Source of the DNA: Pseudoroseicyclus_A sp041714655
Lineage (GTDB): Bacteria; Pseudomonadota; Alphaproteobacteria; Rhodobacterales; Rhodobacteraceae
DNA: 64,000 bases
Assembly (NCBI RefSeq): GCF_041714655.1
Contig: NZ_CP168219.1
Span: 682,001 to 746,000 of the forward strand
Reading direction: 5' to 3'
Part shown: piece after piece, positions 26,901 to 34,534 of the stretch
How positions within the stretch are numbered: the stretch's first letter is position 1
How the letters are laid out: each line of letters opens with the position of its first letter
Notes under the pieces: generated by a model
The model's database searches: none
The model's input: only the letters and a program-made list of their open reading frames with translations
What the model was told of the DNA's origin: nothing
Position numbers and translations under genes: made by a program

Positions 26901-27150
26901 GGTCCTGCCCGGGCTGCCAGAGCGTGTCGAAACCGCGCATCCGGTGCCAGCGCGTCAGGATGTCCTGCAGCGTGTTGTTGAAGCCGTGACCCATGTGGAG
27001 CGCGCCGGTGACATTGGGCGGCGGGATCATGATCGTGAAGGTCTCGCTCCGCCGCTTGCCGGCGCCGGCGCGAAAGGCCCCGGCCTCTTCCCAGGCGGCA
27101 TAGAGGCGCGCCTCGGTGGCGGCGGGGTCGAACTTGGTTTCCATCGGCAT
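23977..27150 (-). CDS. valS: Valyl-tRNA synthetase
   Basis: 1057 residues, class Ia synthetase charging tRNA-Val, with an editing domain. Signatures are PPPNVTGALHMGHGF (HIGH equivalent, residues ~44-58), WQPGQDHAGIATQ, the catalytic KMSKTVGNVVDP near residue 700, and a C-terminal arm with coiled-coil EAEKARLSKNLDKLKKEIGG typical of ValS. The start MPMETKFDPAATE is favoured by GGGAG nine bases upstream; a second ATG lies two codons downstream. It is monocistronic, with a repeat-filled 475-base spacer upstream. Regulation is not apparent. Confidence 0.97.
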   Translation of the reverse strand: MPMETKFDPAATEARLYAAWEEAGAFRAGAGKRRSETFTIMIPPPNVTGALHMGHGFNNTLQDILTRWHRMRGFDTLWQPGQDHAGIATQLQVEKMLAETQQPSRAELGRADFIAKVWEWKGEYGGRIVEQLRRLGASCDWSRNAFTMAGAPGDPRTGHENSPDFHDAVIKVFVDLYNKGLITRGKRLVNWDPHFETAISDLEVENIETAGHMWHFKYPLAGGETYEYIERGEDGEELFRETRDYISIATTRPETMLGDGAVAVHPSDARYAPIVGKLCEIPVGPKESRRLIPIITDEYPDPSFGSGAVKITGAHDFNDYGVAARGGIPMYRLMDSRAQMRADGAPYAEAAARAQEIATGAAFTEEEVDTLNLVPDHLRGLDRLEARKRVVEEITAEGLAVMTEITDPRLGKAAVTAPLAPEEGGEARDEAQNLVPLVEEKPIMQPYGDRSKVVVEPMLTDQWFVDAKTLAQPALEAVRSGRVTIMPESGEKTFYHWLENIEPWCISRQLWWGHRVPVWYGLDLSAPDFRDDEGDGDLDQVELMRLLTEGGMLHRGDVARCAASVEEVADGFYDANADIPTPLSHARVIEVEDKHEAIQRLAESLAEYNVSQDPTQLVYPVWRDTDVLDTWFSSGLWPFGTLGWPEDTPELRKYFPSDVLITGQDILFFWVARMMMMSQAVTGKDPFHTVYLHQLVRDAKGKKMSKTVGNVVDPLEMVDEFGADALRFTMAQMAAIGGVLKFSKERITGYRNFGTKLWNACRFAEMNGVFEAPAGRPAPTETVNRWILGELGRVREEVDAALAAYKFNEAANALYAFVWGRVCDWYVEFSKPLLLDGGPEVKAETAATMRFVLEQCLILLHPIMPFITEELWGTIGGHDEMLILTPWPEYTAEELGDPAAEAEMSLAISLIEAVRSARAQMNVPAGLYVPLLEIEADAAAKEAWAKNETLIKRLARIEGLTPAAEPPKGALTVAVKGASYAMPLAEIIDVEAEKARLSKNLDKLKKEIGGLSGRLNNPNFVASAPEEVVEEARENLALRQEEEAQLSAALARLAEIG

Positions 27151-27625
27151 GGCTCAGCGCTCCCATCGGATCGGATGCGGAGATAGCGCGGGCAGGCCGG
27201 GAGGGAAAGGCGGGGTTGCGGTGGCGGGCGAGAGTGACGGGGCGGCGGCTCCTGCAGGCGGTCGAGCGGTGCCCCCCCCCGGTACGCGCCGGAACGGCGC
27301 AGTGCGAGTGCCGGCCCGTCCCGCGGGCTGGCGCTCTCGTGGGGCAGCGCAACGCGTCGGGCGGAGGATGTGGCGGCGCCATAAAGTGCGATGCGGAACC
27401 GTCAGGAGCGCCAACCCCCGGCCCGGCGCTCGCCCTGCGCGGCACCGGTGTGCTCGGTCGCGAGGGGGACGGTGGGTTGCAAACCCACCCTACGAAGGTT
27501 GCGGCGGTCGCGCGGAGCTTCTCCACCCGCCGCAGAAGCCCTTCCGCCCGACGGTTTGCGCTACCAGCCTTGGCGCTGTCATCTTGACGCGCTAGGCCCT
27601 TTCAGGACCCCAGAGAGGACCCCAG
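27151..27625. other. Gene-free spacer between valS and glpX
   Basis: 475 bases between divergent genes. Most is occupied by a decayed MITE-like copy (27270-27493). Near its right end GGACCCCAG occurs twice, 14 bases apart, just before the glpX start. No small gene with a good ribosome binding site was seen. Confidence 0.6.
27270..27493 (+). repeat. MITE-like palindromic element, second copy (left terminus lost)
   Basis: Aligns with 20147-20363 from CCGGTACGCGCC through CCCGTCCCGCGGGCTGGCGC, GGCGGAGGATGTGGCGGC, CATAAAGTGCGATGCGG, AGGAGCGCCAACCCCCGG and GGACGGTGGGTTGCAAACC to CCACCCTAC. The right terminal hairpin has one change (TTGCAAA for TTACAAA). The left 26-bp terminus is missing. Orientation is the same as the 20-kb copy. 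Confidence 0.75.
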
Positions 27626-28600
27626 ATGCCCGATCCCGCCACGAAGTTCCACGACCGCATGCTCTCGCTCGGCCTCGCCCGCGTCTCGGAGGCGGCGGCC
27701 ATCGCCTGTGCCGATCTCATCGGCCGGGGCGACGAGAAGGCCGCCGACCAGGCTGCCGTCAACGCCATGCGCAACCAGCTCAACATGCTGGACATCAAGG
27801 GCACCGTCGTCATCGGCGAGGGTGAGCGCGACGAGGCGCCGATGCTCTACATCGGCGAGGAGGTCGGCGCCGGCGAGGGGCCGGAGGTCGACATCGCCCT
27901 CGACCCGCTCGAGGGCACGACGCTGACCGCCAAGGACATGCCGAACGCGCTCACCGTCATCGCCATGGGCCCGCGCGGCTCGATGCTGCATGCGCCCGAT
28001 GTCTACATGGACAAGCTCGCCGTCGGCCCCGGCTTCCGCCGCGGCGTGGTAACGCTCGACATGAGCCCGTCCGAACGGGTCAGCGCGCTGGCCACCGCCA
28101 AGGGCTGCTCGACGAAGGACATCACCGTCTGCGTCCTCGACCGGCCCCGGCACGAGGACATGATCGAGGAGATCCGCTCGACCGGCGCCGCCATCCGGCT
28201 GATCACCGACGGCGATGTCGCCGGCATCATGCATTGCGCCGAGGCGCAAAAGACCGGCATCGACATGTACATGGGCTCCGGCGGCGCGCCCGAGGGCGTG
28301 CTCGCCGCGGCGGCGCTCAAATGCATGGGCGGGCAGATCTTCGGCCGGCTCCTCTTCCGCAACGACGACGAGCGCGGGCGGGCGAAGAAAGCCGGCATCA
28401 CGAATTTCGACCGCGTCTACACGCGGGACGATCTGGTGACGCAGGATGTGATCTTCGCCGCCACGGGCGTGACGGACGGATCGATCCTGCCCGGCATCAA
28501 GCGCGAGCCCGGCTACGTGACGGCGGAGACGGTGCTGATGCGCTCGAAGACCGGATCGGTCCGGCACATGTCCTACCGCAACCCGGTCTCGGCGATCTGA
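27626..28600 (+). CDS. glpX: Class II fructose-1,6-bisphosphatase
   Basis: 324 residues, GlpX family. A metal-dependent phosphatase in gluconeogenesis (and, in autotrophs, the Calvin cycle) acting on fructose-1,6-bisphosphate, sometimes also sedoheptulose bisphosphate. Visible are VVIGEGERDEAPMLYIGEE, the metal-binding IALDPLEGTTLTAK, GPRGSML and GSGGAPEGVLAAAALKC. It pairs functionally with maeB in growth on C3/C4 or C2 substrates. It converges with the sugar transferase gene; a hairpin separates them. Confidence 0.96.
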   Translation: MPDPATKFHDRMLSLGLARVSEAAAIACADLIGRGDEKAADQAAVNAMRNQLNMLDIKGTVVIGEGERDEAPMLYIGEEVGAGEGPEVDIALDPLEGTTLTAKDMPNALTVIAMGPRGSMLHAPDVYMDKLAVGPGFRRGVVTLDMSPSERVSALATAKGCSTKDITVCVLDRPRHEDMIEEIRSTGAAIRLITDGDVAGIMHCAEAQKTGIDMYMGSGGAPEGVLAAAALKCMGGQIFGRLLFRNDDERGRAKKAGITNFDRVYTRDDLVTQDVIFAATGVTDGSILPGIKREPGYVTAETVLMRSKTGSVRHMSYRNPVSAI

Positions 28601-28605
28601 GGGGC

Positions 28606-28621
28606 CCGGCCTAGAGGCCGG
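28606..28621. terminator. Hairpin at the glpX / sugar-transferase convergence
   Basis: CCGGCCT AG AGGCCGG, a perfect 7-bp stem with a two-base loop, overlaps the stop codon of the reverse-strand sugar transferase and lies six bases beyond the glpX stop. It probably marks 3' ends on both strands; it lacks a T-tract. Confidence 0.45.
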
Positions 28622-29291
28622 TCGGGCTGATGACGGCCCTGGCGGTCCGGAAGAGGATCGCCAGGTCGCCGCGCAGGCTTATGCGCGAGATATAGGCCCG
28701 GTCGAGCGCGATGCGCTCGGCATAGGTCGTGCCGTTCCGGCCCGTGATCTGCCAGAGCCCGGTGATGCCCGGGCGCACGCTCTCGTAAAGCCCGCGGGAG
28801 ACCCCGTAGAGCGCCAGCTCCACCTCGGGGACGGGCCGGGGCCCGACGAAGCTCATGTCGCCCCGCAGGACGTTCCAGAGCTGCGGCAATTCATCGAGGC
28901 TCGTCCTGCGCAGGACCGCGCCGAGCGTGGTGACGCGCGGGTCATTGTGAAGCTTGTACCCGGCGGCCCATTCCGCGGCGGCCTCGGGATTCTCGGCGAG
29001 ATGGCGCGCCAGGCGCTCGGAGGCATCGGGCACCATCGTGCGGATCTTCCAGCAGATGAAGGGCTTGCCGTCCCGGCCGATGCGCCGATGGCCAAAGAAG
29101 CCGCGTCCACCGTCGCGACGGGCTAGGAGCCATAGGATTCCAATCATCGGCGCCACGATCGGCATGATGACGATGGCGAGGATCAGATCCGTCGGGCGTT
29201 TGAAACGCCGGCCATACAGCCTCGATCTGCGGCCGCGACGGCCCTCGGTGCCATGGCGTGGCATTTCCTCGGTCAAGGAATTGTCGGTCAA
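28611..29291 (-). CDS. Undecaprenyl-phosphate sugar phosphotransferase (ExoY/WbaP C-terminal type)
   Basis: 226 residues. It would initiate polysaccharide synthesis by transferring a sugar-1-phosphate onto undecaprenyl phosphate at the inner membrane. It has one N-terminal membrane segment (RPTDLILAIVIMPIVAPMIG), then the family blocks FGHRRIGRDGKPF, WKIRTMVPDA, RRTSLDELPQLWNVLRGDMS, VGPRP and GITGLWQITGRN. It lacks the large N-terminal domain of WbaP, like ExoY. The start is uncertain. TTG at 29291 has GGGGGA six bases upstream; ATG at 29264 has GAGGAA directly against it. It is divergent from the other polysaccharide genes across a relatively AT-rich promoter region. Confidence 0.9.
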   Translation of the reverse strand: MTDNSLTEEMPRHGTEGRRGRRSRLYGRRFKRPTDLILAIVIMPIVAPMIGILWLLARRDGGRGFFGHRRIGRDGKPFICWKIRTMVPDASERLARHLAENPEAAAEWAAGYKLHNDPRVTTLGAVLRRTSLDELPQLWNVLRGDMSFVGPRPVPEVELALYGVSRGLYESVRPGITGLWQITGRNGTTYAERIALDRAYISRISLRGDLAILFRTARAVISPTGL

Positions 29292-29730
29292 ATCACGTCC
29301 CCCAGCACGCCCTTCAGGGCCGAATCCCTGAATTTGCAGGGAGAGAATCGCTTTAGCAGCATTCCCTAGCGTAAAGTATCAAATTGTTCCGATCTACAAT
29401 ATTCGCGCGCCACAGTCCCTGCGTCCGGGCACTCCGCCAATTTACTAGTCACATGACCGGCTGAACACCTCCTTCTGGCGCGCCGTTCGGCAGCTTGTCA
29501 ACTGCGCACCTCGGGATCCTGTCTTGCCCGGGTGTTTGGTTAACGGATGGCGGAGAATCGCCAAGCTATCGAGCGCCTACAAATGATGCCGGGCACGGGG
29601 GGAGAAGAACAGTCCCCATATCTGGCAGGTTTACGAGGGCCTGCGGCCATGCGAGCTCTCTGTGTGCAGGCCGTGTTCGCCTGCACCGGCGGCGCCCCGC
29701 TGCCGCAAGTTGGTTAACGATGCAGGCCGG
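29292..29730. other. Divergent promoter region of the polysaccharide locus
   Basis: 439 bases, less GC-rich than the rest, between the sugar transferase (reverse) and sulfotransferase (forward). It contains two copies of the 10-mer TTGGTTAACG (29536-29545 and 29710-29719) and the imperfect palindrome CCTGAATTTGCAGG at 29327-29340. A weak reverse-strand promoter candidate is TTGATA followed about 18 bases on by TGCTAA. No convincing gene. Confidence 0.5.
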
Positions 29731-30441
29731 ATGGTGACCGCACGGCTCTCTCCTCTGTCGCGCCGCTGCCTCTTTCGGCAGCGGCTGCAGGACAGGATCG
29801 GCGTAGAGGCGCTGACCCTCTATCGTCTGGCCACGCGGCGGAGCTATTTTCCCGCGTCGTATCACGCGCTGGGCGCCATTTTCATTCACATTCCGAAATG
29901 CGCGGGGACGAGCCTTGGCGAGGCTCTATTCGGTACCGGCCGGCCCGGGCATTTCGAGTGGCGACATTACGCCGCGGAAAACCCCGAGGCGTTCCGCCGC
30001 TATTTCAAGTTCGCCGTGGTGCGCGACCCGGTGGAGCGGTTCCTCAGCGCCCATGCCTATCTGATCGCCGGCGGCAAATCCGCCGCCGACCGGGCCGCGG
30101 GGCAGGACATTGCCGCCCATGGCGACGCGGCCTCCTTCCTCAGATCCGGCTTCCGGGCGGGGGGCTGGCAGGATTACGTGCATTTCCGCCCGCAGGTCCG
30201 CTTCATTTGCGACAGGGAGGGCCGGCTGCAGGTCGACCTCCTCGCGCGGCACGAGACGCTGGCGGCGGATTGCGCGGCCATCGGCGCGCGGCTTGGCCGA
30301 CCCGCCCGGCTCGAGCGGCGGAATGTCACCCCCGGGGGCCGGCCGGGGCGCGAGGCGCTCGACCCGGCGGCGCTGAGAGTGCTGGCCGAGGCCTATCGGG
30401 ACGATTTCGCCTGGCTCGGGTATCCGGAGCCCGACACGTGA
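29731..30441 (+). CDS. Sulfotransferase family protein in polysaccharide locus
   Basis: 236 residues. IFIHIPKCAGTSLGEALF is the classic 5'-phosphosulfate loop of sulfotransfer_2-type carbohydrate sulfotransferases (HIPKxAGTS), and FKFAVVRDPVERFLSAH is the 3'-phosphate motif. The C-terminal RNVTP is also typical. It would transfer sulfate from PAPS to a sugar hydroxyl. The gene is translationally coupled to the flippase gene (GTGA overlap), which argues that it modifies the repeat unit before or during export. The start MVTARLSPL is chosen as the first plausible ATG; its ribosome binding site is weak. A longer in-frame extension begins at 29662. Confidence 0.8.
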   Translation: MVTARLSPLSRRCLFRQRLQDRIGVEALTLYRLATRRSYFPASYHALGAIFIHIPKCAGTSLGEALFGTGRPGHFEWRHYAAENPEAFRRYFKFAVVRDPVERFLSAHAYLIAGGKSAADRAAGQDIAAHGDAASFLRSGFRAGGWQDYVHFRPQVRFICDREGRLQVDLLARHETLAADCAAIGARLGRPARLERRNVTPGGRPGREALDPAALRVLAEAYRDDFAWLGYPEPDT

Positions 30442-31700
30442 GGCAGGACGGCCTCGGCTCCGCACTCGCGATCTCGCTCGCGGCCAAATTCGCCGCCGCG
30501 CCTGTGGCCTACCTCTTCCTTCTGCTCCTTGCGCGGCTCCTCGGGGCGGAGGGCTTCGGGCAGGTCGCGCTCGTGCTCAGCGCCGCCGGCTTCGGGGCGC
30601 TCCTGGCCGGAGCGGGCCAGCCGACGCTGGTCCTGCGAGAGCTCTCCGCCCGCGGCCCCGCGGGCGCCGTCTGGGGGCGGGCGCTGGCCCTCTCGGCGCT
30701 CGGCGCGCTCCTCGGCGCGGCCGGGCTCGCGGTTGCCCTGCGGCTCGGCTTCGGCACGAGGCTGACGCCCGGCGTGCCGCTGGCGGGCGGGGCGCTTCTG
30801 GCGGCACTGGTCGGGGCGGAGCTCTTCTCCCACGCGCTGCGCGCCGGCGGGGCGCCGGGGCTGGCGCTTCTGCCGCGCGAACTCGCCTGGCGGGCGCTGG
30901 CGGGGCTGGCGCTCTGCGGCGCGGCGGCGGCCGGGCTCCACCCGACACCGGCGGGAGTGCTCTGGCTGATGGCCGGCGTGCTGGCCCTGCTCGTCGGGCT
31001 GCAGGCCGCTGCCGGCCGGCGACACCTGCCGCGCCCCGTACGGGGCGCCCCGGGGCGTGGCGGGGCCGCGGCCTTCTGGGGCATCGCCGTCGCCTCGGGT
31101 CTGCCGCAGCACCTGACCCTTGTCGCGGCGGGGCTCTCCCTGCCGGCTGAGGCGACAGGCGGGCTCTTCGCCGCCCTCCGCACCGCGGCGCTCCTGTCGC
31201 TGCCTCTGGCCGCCGCCAACCTCGCGCTCGCCCCGCGTCTGGCGCGGGCGGGCGGGCATGGGGCGGAGGTGCAGGCCGCCATCCGGCTGATCCTGCCGTT
31301 GGCGGCTCTGCCCGCGCTCCTCGGGCTCGCGGGGCTGGCGCTCTGGGGCGCCCCGGTGCTCGGCCTTTTCGACGAGACCTATCGCGCCGCCGCCCCCGCG
31401 CTGGTGATCCTGGCCGCCGGCTTCACGCTCAACAGCCTCACCGGGCCGGCGGGGCTGGTGATGACGATGGGCAGAGGCGAGCGCGCCTGGCTTCGCCTGA
31501 CCCTTTGCGCCGGCGCGGCCGGGGTCATCGGCGCCGCGCTCGCCGCGCCCTTCGGGCCCGCGGCCGCTGCCGCCGCCATCGCGCTCGCCCAGACCGGGCA
31601 GAACCTCGGCGCCGCCGCCTGGGTGCGCCGCGAGCGGGGGGTGGAGACGACTGTGCTCGCCCTCCTCCGCCCCCGGGCCGCGCCCGCAGTCGCGCCATGA
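30438..31700 (+). CDS. Polysaccharide flippase / oligosaccharide translocase (Wzx-like)
   Basis: 420 residues, almost wholly hydrophobic, with roughly a dozen predicted membrane helices starting at LAISLAAKFAAAPVAYLFLL. LGAEGFGQVALVLSAAGFGALL resembles the start of Wzx/MurJ-like MOP exporters, which flip undecaprenyl-linked repeat units across the inner membrane. The start is GTG, overlapping the sulfotransferase stop (GTGA), and its stop overlaps the next gene (ATGA). It has no transposon or phage features. Specificity cannot be judged. Confidence 0.82.
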   Translation: MRQDGLGSALAISLAAKFAAAPVAYLFLLLLARLLGAEGFGQVALVLSAAGFGALLAGAGQPTLVLRELSARGPAGAVWGRALALSALGALLGAAGLAVALRLGFGTRLTPGVPLAGGALLAALVGAELFSHALRAGGAPGLALLPRELAWRALAGLALCGAAAAGLHPTPAGVLWLMAGVLALLVGLQAAAGRRHLPRPVRGAPGRGGAAAFWGIAVASGLPQHLTLVAAGLSLPAEATGGLFAALRTAALLSLPLAAANLALAPRLARAGGHGAEVQAAIRLILPLAALPALLGLAGLALWGAPVLGLFDETYRAAAPALVILAAGFTLNSLTGPAGLVMTMGRGERAWLRLTLCAGAAGVIGAALAAPFGPAAAAAAIALAQTGQNLGAAAWVRRERGVETTVLALLRPRAAPAVAP

Positions 31701-32932
31701 CACCCTTCCTGCTCTCCGGTCACGGGCTGGCCGCGCCCCTGCCGCCGAAGCCGCTTCTGCCGGCGCTGATGACGCTCCTCGTCATCTCGCTCTTCGTGCA
31801 GATCGAACTCGTCGAGATCGCGGCGCGCAGCCTCACCGCCTATCACGTCGTCGCCTGCCTCGGCGGGCTCATCCTCCTCCTCGGCTGGACGGTCGGGCGA
31901 GGGCCCGCCGTGTCGCGGCAGGTGGCGCTCGCCCTCGGCTTCACCGGCAGCCTCGCCGCCCCGGCGCTGCTGGGCTGGGACCTCGGGCTGGCGAGCTCGG
32001 TGCTGGGCTTCGCGCTCGTCTTCTATCTCTTCGGGCTGCGCTTCGGCCGGACGGCGCCCGAGGCGCGCGCCCGCATCTATGCCATTGCGGCGCTTGTCTT
32101 TTTCATCGCTACCCTGGGGCGAAACCTCCTTCATGCCGGCGAGCTTCCGCGGGTCTATTCGCGGCTCAGGGGTTGCGAGGGGTGCTTTCTTGCCCCCGGC
32201 GGGCGCAATATCGAGGCGACGCTGCTTGCCACGCTGGCGCTTCTCTACCAGGGGCGGCACCGGCATCTCTTTGCCCTGATGATGACGGCGACCGTGCTGC
32301 TCTATGAGAGCCGCGTCGGGCTGATCGGCGCGGGCATCTACTGGATCGATGCGCTTCTGCGCAGCCGCCTGCCGGTGCGCCGCCTCGCGCCGCTCATCGC
32401 CGGCATCGCGGCGGCGACGCTGCTCCTCGCCACCGGCCCGCCGGAAATTCTCGCGCGCTTCAGCCTCTCTCACGAGATCACCCTCGGCAACGAGGGGCTG
32501 GGCCGGCTGGCGCTCTGGTCGGCGGCGGTGGAGCTGATCCCGGCGCATCCGTTCGGCGTCGGGCCGGGGCAGGCGGTCGGGGCGATCAACCGCGAGCTGA
32601 TCCGCAGCTTCTGGGAGAACAACGTCCACAACGTCGCGCTGACCTGGCTGCTCGACCTCGGCTGGCTGCATGGCGCCGCCCTCTCGGTCTTCGTCCTCGG
32701 CGCCGCCTGTCTGGCGGGGCTCGGCCCCCGCCAGCCCGAATCGGCGGCGCTGATCTTTCTGACCCTCGCGGGGCTCGTCGGCCTTTCCGGCTATGATGCG
32801 CCGCTCTTCTTCTGCCTCGGCACCTTCGTCGCCGCGCGGGCGCGTCAGGCCAGCGCCGCCTCGGCCGCCGCCACAGCGCCGAGGTCGGCCGAGCCGAGGA
32901 TCACCGCATGCCGGAGCTCGCCCGAGACATAG
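31697..32932 (+). CDS. O-antigen ligase / polymerase-like membrane protein (Wzy/WaaL type)
   Basis: 411 residues with about ten membrane helices. A periplasmic-loop and Wzy_C-like segment (GPGQAVGAINREL, then NNVHNVALTWLLDLGWL) contains the His typical of O-antigen ligases/polymerases. It would polymerise or ligate the flipped repeat units. It is coupled to the flippase by an ATGA overlap. The last ~30 residues (after FVAARARQAS) are Ala/Ser-rich. They lie opposite the 3' end of the LamG-like gene, so the natural C-terminus may once have ended earlier. Confidence 0.8.
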   Translation: MTPFLLSGHGLAAPLPPKPLLPALMTLLVISLFVQIELVEIAARSLTAYHVVACLGGLILLLGWTVGRGPAVSRQVALALGFTGSLAAPALLGWDLGLASSVLGFALVFYLFGLRFGRTAPEARARIYAIAALVFFIATLGRNLLHAGELPRVYSRLRGCEGCFLAPGGRNIEATLLATLALLYQGRHRHLFALMMTATVLLYESRVGLIGAGIYWIDALLRSRLPVRRLAPLIAGIAAATLLLATGPPEILARFSLSHEITLGNEGLGRLALWSAAVELIPAHPFGVGPGQAVGAINRELIRSFWENNVHNVALTWLLDLGWLHGAALSVFVLGAACLAGLGPRQPESAALIFLTLAGLVGLSGYDAPLFFCLGTFVAARARQASAASAAATAPRSAEPRITACRSSPET

Positions 32933-33558
32933 GCGGAGTTCCAGCGGCTCCCGAAGAGCTTGAATTCCGTGGGCGAGGTCAGCGAGCCGTCATAGCCGGC
33001 ATCGGCGGCGACCTCGGTGCCGTCGATCCGCAGCCGCGCCGTGGCGCCGGCGGCGTCGAGCACGAGCGTGAAGACATGCGACCCGCTCCAGTCGCCGCCC
33101 GCCTCCATCGGATCGATGGCCACGTCGCTGCCGATGACGAGGGCGCGGAAGGCCGAGGGGTCCCCGGCGCGAAGCTCGGTGCCCTTCGCCCCGTGGCAGC
33201 AGAAGAGGTCGCCGTGATGGGCGCTCCAGCTGTCGATCCGCGCCTTGACGATGATGGCATGGCTCGCCGGGATGGCGAGGCTGGCCTTGAGATAGACCCC
33301 GGCCCCGGCGAAGCCGACGCCGGTCGCGGTGCGGCTGGCCGGCGCGCCGGTGGCGCCTATTGTCAGCGCCGGGGCTCCGCCTGCGCGGGAGCTGAGCCGG
33401 CGGACGGGCTGGCCGGCTTCGCTGGCGGGCGTCGTGCCGGCGGCATCCTGATAGAGCGCGGGGCCATGGCCCGCATCGTACCAGGCAAGCGGCGCGAGCG
33501 CGGCGATGCCGCCCGGGCGGGCCGGCGCGAGGCCGGTCGACAGGCCAAGACCCAGCAT
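32845..33558 (-). CDS. Secreted LamG/concanavalin-A-like lectin-fold protein
   Basis: 237 residues from the ATG at 33558. The hydrophobic start MLGLGLSTGLAPARPGG may act as a weak signal or anchor. The body has a phrase of the kind WYDAGHGPALYQDAAGTTPA, then VYLKASLAIPASHAIIVKAR, GSHVFTLVLDAAGATARLRI and KLFGSRWNSAYVSGELRHAVI, matching LamG/ConA-like beta-sandwich proteins that often bind glycans. Similar phrases also occur in phage tail proteins, but no phage genes are here. The start is uncertain: no good Shine-Dalgarno precedes 33558 and the frame extends upstream to 33690. Its 3' end overlaps the ligase gene by 88 bases. Confidence 0.6.
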   Translation of the reverse strand: MLGLGLSTGLAPARPGGIAALAPLAWYDAGHGPALYQDAAGTTPASEAGQPVRRLSSRAGGAPALTIGATGAPASRTATGVGFAGAGVYLKASLAIPASHAIIVKARIDSWSAHHGDLFCCHGAKGTELRAGDPSAFRALVIGSDVAIDPMEAGGDWSGSHVFTLVLDAAGATARLRIDGTEVAADAGYDGSLTSPTEFKLFGSRWNSAYVSGELRHAVILGSADLGAVAAAEAALA

Positions 33559-33694
33559 CAGGAGGCGCCCCCGCGCCCTGTCGATCCACCCATGCCCTTG
33601 CCTCCTTCGCCCAGTGATCCGGGCCGGGAGGATCGGCGGGGGAGGTGAAGGGCGCCTGACGCCACCGCGACGGCGCCCCCCGGGGCGCAACGCT

Positions 33695-34534
33695 CTAGCG
33701 GTGCAGCCGGCGCGCGTAGAGCTCCTGCATCAGGGGCCCCGGCAGCAGGCGAAGCGGCAGCCTTTGGGCAAGGTTCGCCGCCACCTCGGGCAAGGTCATC
33801 AGCCCTTCGCGAAGGATCTGCCGGAAGAAGGCGACCTCCTTGAGCGCATAGCCGAGGCCGGAGCGCCGGGCGATCATCGCCCGGCCGCCGCGGAAATCGA
33901 GATGCACCGCGTCGATCACCCCGATGGCCCAGCCGGCACGGATGAGGCGGAGCGAGATCCACCAATCCTCGAAGGGCAGGCGCGTCTCGGGGAAGGGCAC
34001 GGAGGCGAGCGCCTCGGCCCGGAAGATCGAGGCGCTGTGGTTGATCGGCGTGCGCCTGCGGGCATAGGCGGCGAGGTCGAGCCCGGCCGGCAGGCGCCGC
34101 TGGCCGACGGGCCGCTCCGGCGCGCTCTCGAAGATCGACACCTGGGCGGAGGCGACGCCGACCTCGGGATGCGCCTCCATATAGGCGACCTGCTCGGCGA
34201 TGCGCTCCGGCCGCGAGATATCGTCGGCATCGGTGCGCAGGATATAGCGGCAGCGGCCGTTCAGCCGCTCCGCCCCGGCGCGGAGCGCGTTCGAGAGGCC
34301 GACATTGGCTGGCAGGAACAGCACGTCAGTCGAGATCGGGCACTCCGCCCTGTGGCTCGCGAGCGCCTCGCGCAGCCCCTCCGGCAGCGCCCCGTCGGCG
34401 ACGACGAGCACGCGGGCGGGCGGCAGGCTCTGCCTCTCGGTGATGGCGTGAAGCGCCGCCCGGAAATGCGCGGGGTCGTCGCGCTCATAGACCGCCATGA
34501 GCACGATGACGCCGCTCGCCTTGATCTGGCCCAT
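33695..34534 (-). CDS. Family 2 glycosyltransferase
   Basis: 279 residues, GT-A fold. VIVLMAVYERDDP begins the nucleotide-sugar domain. ILRTDADDISRPERI carries the DxD metal site, and FEDWWISLRLIRAGW is the acceptor-side ED motif. It would add one sugar to the growing lipid-linked repeat unit on the cytosolic face. ATG 34534 is preceded by GGAGGAG at three bases. It begins 50 bases inside the end of the acetyltransferase gene, so translation is likely coupled. Confidence 0.88.
   Translation of the reverse strand: MGQIKASGVIVLMAVYERDDPAHFRAALHAITERQSLPPARVLVVADGALPEGLREALASHRAECPISTDVLFLPANVGLSNALRAGAERLNGRCRYILRTDADDISRPERIAEQVAYMEAHPEVGVASAQVSIFESAPERPVGQRRLPAGLDLAAYARRRTPINHSASIFRAEALASVPFPETRLPFEDWWISLRLIRAGWAIGVIDAVHLDFRGGRAMIARRSGLGYALKEVAFFRQILREGLMTLPEVAANLAQRLPLRLLPGPLMQELYARRLHR

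Noticed and set aside
23944..27186. 1080-codon open frame opposite valS
   Set aside because: It is antisense to a complete valyl-tRNA synthetase and has His/Arg/Gly-rich shadow composition. High GC removes stop codons on the opposite strand.
32845..33690. Prophage remnant suggested by the LamG-like protein
   Set aside because: No other phage genes nearby; the neighbours are polysaccharide genes.
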